Source: Candidatus Woesearchaeota archaeon (lineage in GTDB: Archaea > Nanoarchaeota > Nanoarchaeia > Woesearchaeales > CALCXY01). Taken from it: DNA of 17,358 nucleotides. Location: NCBI GenBank assembly GCA_030751555.1, contig JASMFX010000115.1:1-17358 (forward strand), written 5' to 3'. Below are positions 1-5,866 of this stretch, piece after piece. The notes beneath the pieces were generated by a model that was given only the letters and a program-made list of their open reading frames with translations, made no database searches and was not told where the DNA came from. The position numbers and the translations under genes are program-made. The first letter of the stretch is position 1; every line of letters begins with the position of its first letter.

Positions 1-74
1 ATTGAAGTAGCACTTCTACCTGTCCTAAACTGCTGTATGATCCATTTTCTCTTCTTCTCGGTTAACTCAATCAT
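1..74 (-). CDS. Transposase/integrase-like protein, N-terminal fragment (runs off the window)
   Basis: Reading the minus strand from an ATG at 74-72 gives 24 open codons to the window edge: MIELTEKKRKWIIQQFRTGR, then SATS. A good ribosome binding site (ggtgat, plus-strand 80-85) sits 5 nt before the ATG, and an AT-rich TATA-like element lies at 107-115. The short Lys/Arg-rich start followed by a W-I-I-x-Q-F-x-x-G-R-S helix resembles the N-terminal helix-turn-helix of archaeal IS481-type transposase/integrase ORFs (recalled family resemblance, not a search). Only the first DNA-binding helix is visible, so the catalytic domain cannot be checked and a plain HTH regulator is possible. It is divergent from the paralog cluster at 195. 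Confidence 0.5.
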   Translation of the reverse strand, partial: MIELTEKKRKWIIQQFRTGRSATS

Positions 75-106
75 TCAATATCACCAAAAAGAAGAAAATT
101 AGAAGA

Positions 107-115
107 ATATTAAAA
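107..115 (-). promoter_or_regulatory. Possible TATA box for the leftward gene
   Basis: The minus strand reads ttttaatat, centred about 37 nt before the ATG at 74. Transcription would begin near 85, placing the ggtgat ribosome binding site at the very 5' end of the message. The match to the window's usual TTTAWATA box is weak. Confidence 0.3.
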
Positions 116-161
116 GTGTGAACAGATTATCGAATTGAACAATACTTACAACTTAACAAAA

Positions 162-171
162 CATTTAAATA
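162..171 (+). promoter_or_regulatory. TATA box of the paralog cluster
   Basis: The sequence catttaaata is centred about 28 nt before the ATG at 195, the same spacing seen before most genes here. It predicts a leaderless start at 195, or a roughly 39-nt leader if the ATG at 234 is used. Confidence 0.6.
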
Positions 172-194
172 CTCATAATTCCAAATAGACTTTA

Positions 195-566
195 ATGGTA
201 AAGAAGATACTATTCCAAAAAAGAGGTGTAAAGATGAGTAAGAGGAAAAAGAAGGGGAAAGGGATTGAATTTGATATCATTGTTAAGAAAAAGGTTCTTG
301 GCGAAGCCCCTCAAGAGTATCACTTTGTGTTGAATGATGGAAGAAGGCTAAAGAGCATCTATGATTTAATTGATTCCTTAGAAGATATGGCAAATGACAC
401 CTTTGACCATCATGTGTCAGAGATGAAGAATGACTTTGCAACATGGGTTAATGACATATTTGATGAAAAATCCCTTTCAAAAGAGTTGAAAAAAATACAT
501 GAGAAACTGGAAACGCAGAGAACACTTTTAAATCACATGGTAAAAGAACTGCGAAAGATAAAATGA
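195..566 (+). CDS. Small hypothetical protein, paralog 1 of 3 (HHV...NDF...W domain)
   Basis: First of three neighbouring genes that share one domain of about 65 residues. Visible in this copy: a YHFVLNDGRRL strand, a helix (SIYDLIDSLEDM), then TFDHHVSEMKNDFATWVND and a Lys-rich C-terminal helix (residues about 90-123). The HHV-x5-NDF-x2-W core recalls the poorly characterised DUF5752 family; this is recognition from memory and the function is unknown. The TATA box at 162-171 fits a leaderless start at 195, but an ATG at 234 (MSKRKKKGKG) has a good ribosome binding site, gaggtg at 223-228, 5 nt upstream, and may be the true start. The stop overlaps the next gene's ATG (ATGA at 563-566), so the two are translationally coupled. 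Confidence 0.8.
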   Translation: MVKKILFQKRGVKMSKRKKKGKGIEFDIIVKKKVLGEAPQEYHFVLNDGRRLKSIYDLIDSLEDMANDTFDHHVSEMKNDFATWVNDIFDEKSLSKELKKIHEKLETQRTLLNHMVKELRKIK

Positions 567-865
567 GTATGAGTAAGAAGCATGCTAGAAAGATTTTATC
601 AAATAGCCCTCCGCATTTCTCATTCTGGGTAAATAATGGCCCGATTATTAAGAATCTCAATGAGCTCTATCGGGAGCTTAAATCAATGAATGAAGATACT
701 TTTAGGCACCATGTCAATAAGGAAAAGAATGATTTTAGCAATTGGGTAAAAGACTGCTTGGGAGATACAGGATTAGCAGGAGAATTGAGAAAAACAAAGA
801 ATCAGAGAATTACAATAAGTAAGGTTAGATCAAGGCTGCAAAAACTCAAAAAAATGGCATCATAG
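563..865 (+). CDS. Small hypothetical protein, paralog 2 of 3 (HHV...NDF...W domain)
   Basis: A 100-residue protein that is little more than the shared domain: HFSFWVNNGPIIKNLNELY, then TFRHHVNKEKNDFSNWVKD, then a short basic C-terminal helix. The His-His, Asn-Asp-Phe and Trp positions are identical in all three paralogs, which suggests a conserved structural or binding core. It starts inside the previous gene's stop codon (ATGA overlap); a second ATG at 569 is also possible. No signal peptide or membrane segment is visible. Its function is not known; by layout it belongs to one operon with the gene at 195. A T-run after the stop (877-882) may end the transcript. Confidence 0.8.
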   Translation: MSMSKKHARKILSNSPPHFSFWVNNGPIIKNLNELYRELKSMNEDTFRHHVNKEKNDFSNWVKDCLGDTGLAGELRKTKNQRITISKVRSRLQKLKKMAS

Positions 866-876
866 GTGCTCATGAG

Positions 877-882
877 TTTTTT
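877..882 (+). terminator. Oligo-T stretch after paralog 2
   Basis: Six T residues lie 12 nt after the stop at 865, in a gap before the next gene. Archaeal RNA polymerase can terminate at T-runs without a hairpin, so this is a candidate only. Confidence 0.3.
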
Positions 883-926
883 GTGTGATTGTAGAAAGAT
901 TAAGTTATCAATTGTATGCTGAAGGT

Positions 927-1000
927 GGTGATGCTGGGCCAGGGCCTACTTTACGGTCACCTTCGGTGACCGTAAGGCCCTCATCGGCGCCAGCATCACC
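927..1000. repeat. Long GC-rich hairpin (74 nt) before paralog 3
   Basis: Three nested stems were read base by base. An 11-bp outer stem pairs 927-937 with 990-1000. A 5-bp middle stem pairs 942-946 with 976-980, and a short 938-940/986-988 pairing is also possible. A perfect 11-bp inner stem pairs 951-961 with 965-975 and has a 3-nt loop (ttc). The block is visibly GC-rich in an AT-rich region. It ends 32 nt before the ATG at 1033, so it could lie in that gene's leader, be a small structured RNA, or be a palindromic DNA repeat. It is not a tRNA: it has no T-arm or anticodon-arm signature. Confidence 0.75.
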
Positions 1001-1032
1001 ATAAACACTTAAGGTAAAAAAAAGGGGGTAGG

Positions 1033-1635
1033 ATGGCAAAGCACAAGCTATTAAAAAAAGTTAAACCAGAGCATGAGTTTATTCTGAGGACCGGTGTTAC
1101 TATCAAGAGCCTAGAAGATCTTAGTAGAATTCTGAAGAAGATGGATGAAGAGGTGTTTTCCCATCATGTTAATGATACAAAGAATGATTTTAAAAATTGG
1201 ATAAATGATATTGTTAAGGATGAACAGTTAGCTGACACTCTTGGAAGCCTTATTAAGAAAAATGAGATTCTTTCTGCTATTGAGAGCAGAATCAACCAGC
1301 TGCAAAAAAAGAAAAAGAATATCAAGCTTGCAGCAAAGGTAAGCAAAACAACCATTGATCCTGAGGCAATTGTTCAAGAGAGCAAGAGTGAGAAAAAGGA
1401 AAGAGGGAAAAAGCATAAAATTGAGATTGTTAAAGAATTAAGTAAAGAGGAGTGGATAGGTAACCAGATGACTGATCTTGCTGTGGCAGTGACAAACAAG
1501 GTTGGTGAATTAGACCAGACACGAAAAGAATTTACTGCAAAAACCCACTTGGTTTCTGGAATTAATGATTTCTTTCTAGGATTGGTTATTGGCCTGATTT
1601 TGGGGTTGATTTTGGCCAGGGTTATTGCTTTGTGA
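1033..1635 (+). CDS. Tail-anchored hypothetical protein, paralog 3 of 3 (HHV...NDF...W domain)
   Basis: A 200-residue protein. Residues about 14-85 repeat the domain of the two genes upstream (EHEFILRTG, then VFSHHVNDTKNDFKNWIND). Residues about 85-135 are highly charged and Lys-rich, probably helical or disordered. The C terminus, about 178-199, is one hydrophobic segment (FFLGLVIGLILGLILARV) with no signal peptide at the N terminus, so the protein is predicted to be tail-anchored with its domain in the cytoplasm. A G-run (1024-1028) a few bases before the ATG may serve as ribosome binding site, and the hairpin at 927-1000 lies just upstream. I infer that this copy could recruit the soluble paralogs to the membrane; nothing in the sequence proves that. 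Confidence 0.8.
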   Translation: MAKHKLLKKVKPEHEFILRTGVTIKSLEDLSRILKKMDEEVFSHHVNDTKNDFKNWINDIVKDEQLADTLGSLIKKNEILSAIESRINQLQKKKKNIKLAAKVSKTTIDPEAIVQESKSEKKERGKKHKIEIVKELSKEEWIGNQMTDLAVAVTNKVGELDQTRKEFTAKTHLVSGINDFFLGLVIGLILGLILARVIAL

Positions 1636-1713
1636 TTAATTCTTTAAGCACTTCTGATTTTTCCATTTCATGTTTGATTCCTATGAGTCCTTAGATTGTA
1701 CTTATTAGTAAGT

Positions 1714-1733
1714 ATAACTCAAGATTGCATATT
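1714..1733 (+). repeat. 20-bp direct repeat, copy 1
   Basis: The 20-mer ataactcaagattgcatatt occurs here and again, exactly and in the same orientation, at 13904-13923. Twelve of its bases (1720-1731) also form the left arm of the outer stem of the branched palindrome at 1720-1856. Confidence 0.85.
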
Positions 1734-1856
1734 ATTTATACCTCGCACGATCCCTACGCTAAAGTATTTGCTTTGCTCAACAAAGCAAATATGCTCAGAA
1801 ACCGAAGGTTTCTGACATGTGGGGTTTTCGTGCTCGGATTATTGTATGCAATCTTG
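1720..1856. repeat. Branched palindrome A (outer stem enclosing two hairpins)
   Basis: A 12-bp perfect outer stem pairs 1720-1731 with 1845-1856. A second stem pairs 1745-1750 with 1828-1833 and continues, past a 3-nt bulge, as 1752-1754 with 1821-1823. Inside are two hairpins: 1765-1775 with 1781-1791 (11 bp, 5-nt loop) and 1796-1803 with 1807-1814 (8 bp, 3-nt loop gaa). The result is a closed multi-arm fold. The open frame of about 60 codons across it starts within the outer arm and is composed almost wholly of palindrome sequence, so I do not call a protein. It could be a structured RNA, a cruciform-forming DNA site or a MITE-like repeat. Confidence 0.75.
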
Positions 1857-1860
1857 TGGA

Positions 1861-1981
1861 ATTTTAAATTCAAGCCTGCTTCTGCAAGCCTGTATCCTTA
1901 TCCTAAAGGATAAGGTAAATTAAGAGCATAGCTCTTAAAGAGTTACAGCAAATCTGTAACTTTTAGGCTTGAATTTAAAAT
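1861..1981. repeat. Branched palindrome B (17-bp outer stem enclosing four hairpins)
   Basis: A perfect 17-bp outer stem pairs 1861-1877 with 1965-1981. It encloses four hairpins in a row: 1878-1881/1886-1889 (4 bp, weak), 1896-1904/1907-1915 (8-9 bp), 1920-1927/1931-1938 (8 bp, loop ata) and 1941-1948/1954-1961 (8 bp, loop caaat). It starts 5 nt after palindrome A ends, so the two form a tandem structured block filling most of the gap between 1635 and 2106. It is cloverleaf-like in outline only; it has no tRNA sequence signature. Confidence 0.8.
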
Positions 1982-2074
1982 AAGTGTGGATAACATTTGG
2001 ATTTAAAAAAGAAACATTAGACAAGTCTACGAATTTTAACCGTTTGGATTTCTCGCTCTGCTCGAAATCAAAAC

Positions 2075-2104
2075 CTTTATATATGAGTACCCACTATGAG
2101 TACC
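2075..2104 (+). promoter_or_regulatory. vapBC promoter with direct-repeat operator
   Basis: A TATA box (ctttatata, 2075-2083) is centred about 27 nt before the ATG at 2106, giving a leaderless message. It overlaps two exact copies of tatgagtacc (2082-2091 and 2095-2104), with a third partial copy (tatgag) running into the start codon at 2105-2110. Repeats between TATA box and start are where an antitoxin-toxin complex would bind to repress its own promoter, as is usual for such modules; binding here is inferred. Confidence 0.55.
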
Positions 2105-2105
2105 T

Positions 2106-2318
2106 ATGAGCAGCGTAAATATATCAATAAAAGAAGAAGCGTATGATTTTCTTAAGTCAAGGAAGACTCCTACTAAGAGCTTTTCTGATGTGATACTGGA
2201 TTTTAAGCCAAAAAAGGATATCTTGCAGTTTGCAGGTTGTTTGAAACATGTGGATTGGGATGAAAGAGAAAAGATAATGAGAGATTTCCGTAAGAATTTC
2301 CTTAAGAGGCCAAAATGA
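2106..2318 (+). CDS. vapB: VapB-type antitoxin
   Basis: A 70-residue protein beginning MSSVNISIKEEAYDFLKS, then SFSDVILDF. This is the pattern of the archaeal VapB family (PF02697/DUF217 type): a short N-terminal DNA-binding strand-helix-helix followed by a C-terminal toxin-wrapping tail (residues about 35-70, rich in Lys, Arg, Asp and Glu). It should neutralise the VapC toxin encoded directly downstream and repress the shared promoter. Its stop overlaps the toxin ATG (ATGA at 2315-2318), giving translational coupling. The TATA-to-ATG spacing supports the start. Family assignment is from sequence pattern plus context. Confidence 0.8.
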   Translation: MSSVNISIKEEAYDFLKSRKTPTKSFSDVILDFKPKKDILQFAGCLKHVDWDEREKIMRDFRKNFLKRPK

Positions 2319-2707
2319 TTGGATTAGATACAACTGCTTTCATTGATCTCTGCAAGTATGATGAGAAGTTCATGGAGGTATGGAAATCTATGGATGCTGT
2401 GGCTGTCACAACAGATCTAAACTATGCAGAACTTATGTTTGGTTTAAGTCCCTACTGTAAAGGGCATGCGGAAGAGGAAGCATTAATTGATTCCCTTTTT
2501 GAGAATGTAGTTGTGCTTAAATTGGATACCACTAGCATTAAGAGCGCTTCCAAACTCTATTGGGATCTCAAGAAAAAAGGCAAAGAGATTTCATTTACAG
2601 ATAGTCTTATTGCAGGTATACTCAAAACAAATGGCATTAATAAGCTCGTAACTCGAAATAAGAAGCACTTTGATCCTATTCCAGGTTTAGAAGTAGTATC
2701 GTATTAA
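2315..2707 (+). CDS. vapC: VapC toxin, PIN-domain ribonuclease
   Basis: A 130-residue PIN domain of full family length. Acidic metal-binding residues are visible in the expected order: D5 in GLDTTAFID, E39 in NYAEL, D96 in ISFTDSLIAG, then TRNKKHF near the C terminus where PIN domains usually carry the fourth site. VapC toxins are Mg-dependent RNases that cut specific RNAs, often initiator tRNA or rRNA, when VapB is degraded; the target here cannot be read from sequence. It is co-transcribed with vapB by 4-nt overlap. Nothing looks broken, so the pair is probably functional. It sits next to the branched palindromes, an accessory-type context. Confidence 0.85.
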   Translation: MIGLDTTAFIDLCKYDEKFMEVWKSMDAVAVTTDLNYAELMFGLSPYCKGHAEEEALIDSLFENVVVLKLDTTSIKSASKLYWDLKKKGKEISFTDSLIAGILKTNGINKLVTRNKKHFDPIPGLEVVSY

Positions 2708-2772
2708 TTTTCTATATTGTAATTAATTATATTATTATTTATTACTACTAGAGAGTAGCTATATTTCGTAAG

Positions 2773-2782
2773 GTTTAAATAC
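2773..2782 (+). promoter_or_regulatory. TATA box of the GH15 operon
   Basis: The sequence gtttaaatac is centred about 29 nt before the ATG at 2806 and predicts a leaderless message. Confidence 0.6.
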
Positions 2783-2805
2783 TAGCATTCTCCATTACTT
2801 TTAAG

Positions 2806-3198
2806 ATGAGAACTGAGGATGAGATTGTTGTGGATAGGGTAGATGGAGATTATCGCACTACAATTAAGAGGATAGGTTTAGGTTACCATATTATGCATGT
2901 TGATGAGAGAGAGGAAAAGAATAATAGTCTTGAAATAGTGGTCAATTATGGACCTGTTGTTGAGCCAAGACTAGTAATGGATGGTTACAGGAATGCATCC
3001 GGAGAGTATGATCTAAATGTGTTCTTGAAGGAAAAGCAAGATCCTGGCTATACTCCTGCTCGTGCGAGAGTTAATAGCATCTTAGCAGGACTCCCTTTGG
3101 AACATAGAGGACCATTAACAGTTGCCCTACACCCAGAATTTTTCGATGACAACTTGCCACTTGGTTCAACAGGAAATCCAATACAGAAAAGAAAATGA
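2806..3198 (+). CDS. Hypothetical protein coupled to GH15
   Basis: A 130-residue protein I do not recognise. It is soluble by appearance: no signal peptide, membrane segment or cysteine. The middle looks beta-rich (SLEIVVNYGPVVEPRLVMDG, then EYDLNVFLKEK) and the C terminus is Pro/Gly-rich. Its stop overlaps the GH15 start (ATGA at 3195-3198), so it is made together with that enzyme and may act on the same pathway; this is inferred from layout only. The start is supported by the TATA box at 2773-2782. Confidence 0.7.
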   Translation: MRTEDEIVVDRVDGDYRTTIKRIGLGYHIMHVDEREEKNNSLEIVVNYGPVVEPRLVMDGYRNASGEYDLNVFLKEKQDPGYTPARARVNSILAGLPLEHRGPLTVALHPEFFDDNLPLGSTGNPIQKRK

Positions 3199-4193
3199 TA
3201 TCTAACTCAATCCAGATACTAAAACAGCTTCAGCACCCAAAAGGCTTGTTTATGGCCTCAAAATCGAGTGTGAAAACAGGTTACAATAGGGCTTGGATTA
3301 GAGATAACATCTATGAAACCCTTGGGTTAGAGGCTACAGGTAATAAGAAAGAGGTTATAAAGGCTATGAGAGCCTTATTGGACGTTCTTTTAAAGCATGA
3401 ATACAAGATTGACTGGGCTATTAAGGAAAAACCTGATGCAAGGTTTAAGTATATCCATGCAAGGTATGATCCTGGAACTCATGAGGAGATCTATGAAGAA
3501 TGGGGAAATAAGCAAAACGATGCTATTGGAGCTATTCTTTTTAGGGTAGGAGAGCTTGAACAAAAAGGGGTTAAGATTATTCGTTCAAAAAAAGATTTAA
3601 GGATTCTACAGAAACTTGTTTTTTATCTTAAGAGTGTTGAATATTGGAAAGATGAGGATAATGGCGTATGGGAAGAAAACGAAGAAGTCCATGCATCCTC
3701 TGTAGGAGCGTGTGTTGCTGGTCTGAAGAAGATTAGTAAGATTGTTGATGTTCCTCAAAGCCTAATTAGAAAAGGACAGAAAACGTTGAATGAGCTTCTG
3801 CCTAGAGAATCAGTTACTAAGGAGACTGATCTTGCTTTGCTTTCATTGATATATCCATTTGAGATTGTTACTAAGAAACAATCACTGGAGATTTTGAGGA
3901 GGGTGGAGTTTCACTTGCTCAGAGAAAAAGGAATTATTAGATATGATGGTGATGTTTATTACAATAAAGGTTTAGGTGAAGCAGAATGGTGCATGGGACT
4001 GCCATGGCTTTCTATTATCTACAAAAAGCTTGGGAAGATTGATAAGTATGCTTATTTTATGAGGAAGACGATTGAAGCTATGAATAAGAAAGGAGAGTTG
4101 CCTGAGCTATATTATGCAAATTCAGAGGTTCATAATGAAAACAGTCCTTTAGGATGGGGACAGAGTTTGTTCTTGGTTATGATGAAGGAATAG
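3195..4193 (+). CDS. GH15 family glucoamylase-like glycoside hydrolase
   Basis: A 332-residue protein with the motif order of the GH15 / phosphorylase-kinase-alpha (alpha/alpha)6 barrel: YNRAWIRDNIY (30-40), WGNKQNDAIGA (103-113), GVWEENEEVHASSVGA (157-172), GEAEWCMGLPWL (261-272) and NENSPLGWGQSLFL (314-327). W159-E160 matches the Trp-Glu element that holds the general acid in GH15; I cannot place the catalytic base with certainty. Family members release glucose from the non-reducing ends of alpha-1,4-glucans or hydrolyse related alpha-glucosides. There is no signal peptide, so it should act inside the cell. It is shorter than many archaeal glucoamylases, which carry an extra N-terminal beta domain that is absent here. 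With the GH133 gene at 5867 it suggests glycogen-type glucan breakdown. Confidence 0.8.
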   Translation: MISNSIQILKQLQHPKGLFMASKSSVKTGYNRAWIRDNIYETLGLEATGNKKEVIKAMRALLDVLLKHEYKIDWAIKEKPDARFKYIHARYDPGTHEEIYEEWGNKQNDAIGAILFRVGELEQKGVKIIRSKKDLRILQKLVFYLKSVEYWKDEDNGVWEENEEVHASSVGACVAGLKKISKIVDVPQSLIRKGQKTLNELLPRESVTKETDLALLSLIYPFEIVTKKQSLEILRRVEFHLLREKGIIRYDGDVYYNKGLGEAEWCMGLPWLSIIYKKLGKIDKYAYFMRKTIEAMNKKGELPELYYANSEVHNENSPLGWGQSLFLVMMKE

Positions 4194-4204
4194 TTTAAGA
4201 AAGA

Positions 4205-4211
4205 TTTTTTT
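4205..4211 (+). terminator. Oligo-T terminator after the GH15 gene
   Basis: Seven T residues lie 11 nt after the stop at 4193 and just before the next promoter, as expected for archaeal T-run termination. Confidence 0.4.
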
Positions 4212-4218
4212 AAGAAAG

Positions 4219-4228
4219 GTTTATATAC
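4219..4228 (+). promoter_or_regulatory. TATA box of the secreted-protein gene at 4252
   Basis: The sequence gtttatatac is centred about 29 nt before the ATG at 4252, so the transcript is probably leaderless. Confidence 0.6.
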
Positions 4229-4251
4229 GATTCATTCTCATATTCTTCTAG

Positions 4252-4956
4252 ATGAAATTTACTTTTGAAATAAAAAAGAGCCACCTTATTTATTTTTGCT
4301 CAGTATTGATAATTTTATTAGGTATTGTGGTTATAGCTCCTACACCAATCCCTGGCCATCCTATTAATGAACTTGGTTTGGATAGTGTTAATTTATTTTT
4401 TGATAATAGCCATGTTGGTATTGGCACTGCGACACCTTCAAACCTGCTTGAATTAGCTCACCCTACTGATTTCTCGATTGGACTACAACATGATGGAGTT
4501 GGAGGTAATGAATGGCACATCTCAAATATTGCAGGAAGCACAGGAGGGTTACGTTTCTATGACGCTGATAATATACGAGAAGTTCTTAGAATCACAAACA
4601 ATGGAAGAGTAGGCATCGGCATTCCAAATCCTTCTGCAGCCCTTCATGTTGTTGGAGACGTTAGGATTGATGGATCGGTCAGTGGTCTTGAATTAACCTG
4701 TTTTGATATTTTGGATACTAATCATGTTGCATATAGTGATGGATTGGTACCACCACTCCCAGCTACCACTGTTGTAATGCAACTTGATGGTGTAACCGGA
4801 GAGGATGCTTGTAGGAGCGCTAATAGCCGAGCTGCCTGTGTTTCTGTTGTTGATTACTATACTGTTGCAACAAATAGCAATACCTGCAGCAGCATACTTA
4901 ATATGGATGAATCAATTGCTAATGATGATGTTGTGAGATGCTGCTCGATTGATTGA
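4252..4956 (+). CDS. Secreted or membrane-anchored protein with VGIG-x3-P repeats
   Basis: A 234-residue protein. Residues about 11-30 are a hydrophobic segment (signal peptide or N-terminal anchor). Two copies of a VGIG-x3-P-x3-L repeat follow: VGIGTATPSNLLEL (55-68) and VGIGIPNPSAALHV (120-133). This repeat is familiar from phage tail-fibre-like and bacterial surface proteins, where it forms beta structures; here it probably marks an extracellular stalk or adhesin-like region. The C-terminal third holds six cysteines (C150, C187, C196, C212, C230, C231), which could form disulfides outside the cell. It has its own promoter and a 3' end convergent with the gene at 4990. The binding partner is unknown. 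Confidence 0.75.
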   Translation: MKFTFEIKKSHLIYFCSVLIILLGIVVIAPTPIPGHPINELGLDSVNLFFDNSHVGIGTATPSNLLELAHPTDFSIGLQHDGVGGNEWHISNIAGSTGGLRFYDADNIREVLRITNNGRVGIGIPNPSAALHVVGDVRIDGSVSGLELTCFDILDTNHVAYSDGLVPPLPATTVVMQLDGVTGEDACRSANSRAACVSVVDYYTVATNSNTCSSILNMDESIANDDVVRCCSID

Positions 4957-4989
4957 AAAAGTTGAAAGATTAGAAGAACAGAGTTGATT

Positions 4990-5754
4990 TCATTTAACTT
5001 GCCTTACAGCTAGACCATAATTATCTACCATTTTATGAATATGGGCATGGTAATCATCCCTTGTCATCAGGAACCTTAAGAATATGCCCTTTTCTCGTTT
5101 GAATGCAACTACGTCTTTTTTCCTACTTCTATATTCATAAATATCGCTGAGTGATACTACCGCATAAGCCACATCCCCCTGATTGAATTGAGATACTGGA
5201 TGAAGATGCTGTTGATAATATTCTAGAGAGATTGCTCTTCTGACAGTGCCTACATCTTTCTTTCCTTTTCGTTTTGATTTCCAAGACCCTAACTTCATCT
5301 GGATTACGACAGGGATGTCATGACACTTGATGATTCTGCTGTATTTCTCAATCTGTCTTGGCACTTCTCTTTCCCTACTTGCCCTTTCAATAGTTACTTT
5401 TTCTAAGCTCTGAGCAAATAATCTCCCTCCTTGATCATAATGCCAGTGATAATCACCATGATCTGCGCCTTGTGCAATGCCATTATCCAGGTAGATTCTT
5501 TTTGGATGTTTTTTAGCTAGCTTTTCAACAACCACATCTAGCCAGAGATCTCCAAAGTACATGTAATATTGAGCAATAGAGAAAGGCTTTTCAGGCTCAA
5601 ACTCTGGATGATCCTTGAATCTGGCAACAAGCTCTTCATCTTCTACTTCATTTCTGAACATGTGAGTTAGCTTATTCATATCTGGATGTTTTATCATGTA
5701 GAATGGGATTTTAAGGGGGTTAATAAAGATTGCCCTAATTTTCTTTTCCCCCAC
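4990..5754 (-). CDS. Hypothetical protein; start codon lies in a hairpin loop
   Basis: A 254-residue soluble protein I do not recognise. Visible features are YLDNGIAQGADHGDYHWHYD (88-107), rich in His and Asp, a strand PVVIQMKLGSW (148-158), a Lys/Arg-rich patch (159-173) and DDYHAHIH near the C terminus. The Q-x-K in the central strand recalls the core of PD-(D/E)xK nucleases, but the spacing of other acidic residues is not convincing. The only upstream start is a GTG at 5754 that lies in the loop of the palindrome at 5734-5784; the next ATG is codon 20 (5697). The N terminus may therefore be altered by the repeat. A weak TATA-like stretch within the palindrome arm is about 26 nt upstream. 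Confidence 0.7.
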   Translation of the reverse strand: MGEKKIRAIFINPLKIPFYMIKHPDMNKLTHMFRNEVEDEELVARFKDHPEFEPEKPFSIAQYYMYFGDLWLDVVVEKLAKKHPKRIYLDNGIAQGADHGDYHWHYDQGGRLFAQSLEKVTIERASREREVPRQIEKYSRIIKCHDIPVVIQMKLGSWKSKRKGKKDVGTVRRAISLEYYQQHLHPVSQFNQGDVAYAVVSLSDIYEYRSRKKDVVAFKREKGIFLRFLMTRDDYHAHIHKMVDNYGLAVRQVK

Positions 5755-5784
5755 GCCAGGGCAAGGGGGAGAAGAAAATTAAGG
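5734..5784. repeat. Long palindromic hairpin, family copy 1
   Basis: Arms 5736-5752 and 5765-5781 pair over 17 bp with one G-T wobble; two further pairs (5734-5735 with 5783-5784) form across a 1-nt bulge. The loop is 12 nt, acgccagggcaa. A second copy with related arms and a loop of the same length and ending lies at 9477-9530, same orientation. This copy contains the putative GTG start of the minus-strand gene at 5754. Confidence 0.8.
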
Positions 5785-5866
5785 ATTGTAGTGTTCAGAG
5801 CAGCAACAGTAGAGGTAATAAAACAACGAAAGAAGCAGCCGAATTCGTCAAGGCTGAGTTGTTCTC

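Noticed and set aside
1725..1913. Open reading frame of 62 codons across the branched palindromes
   Set aside because: It begins in the outer arm of palindrome A and consists almost entirely of inverted-repeat sequence; no ribosome binding site or TATA box is at the right distance, and the protein is not recognisable.
1861..1981. tRNA or tRNA-like cloverleaf
   Set aside because: The outline is multi-armed, but the 17-bp outer stem is far too long and there is no TTCRA loop or anticodon-arm pattern.
4990..5754. PD-(D/E)xK nuclease
   Set aside because: The QMK strand is suggestive, but no acidic residue at suitable spacing is convincing.
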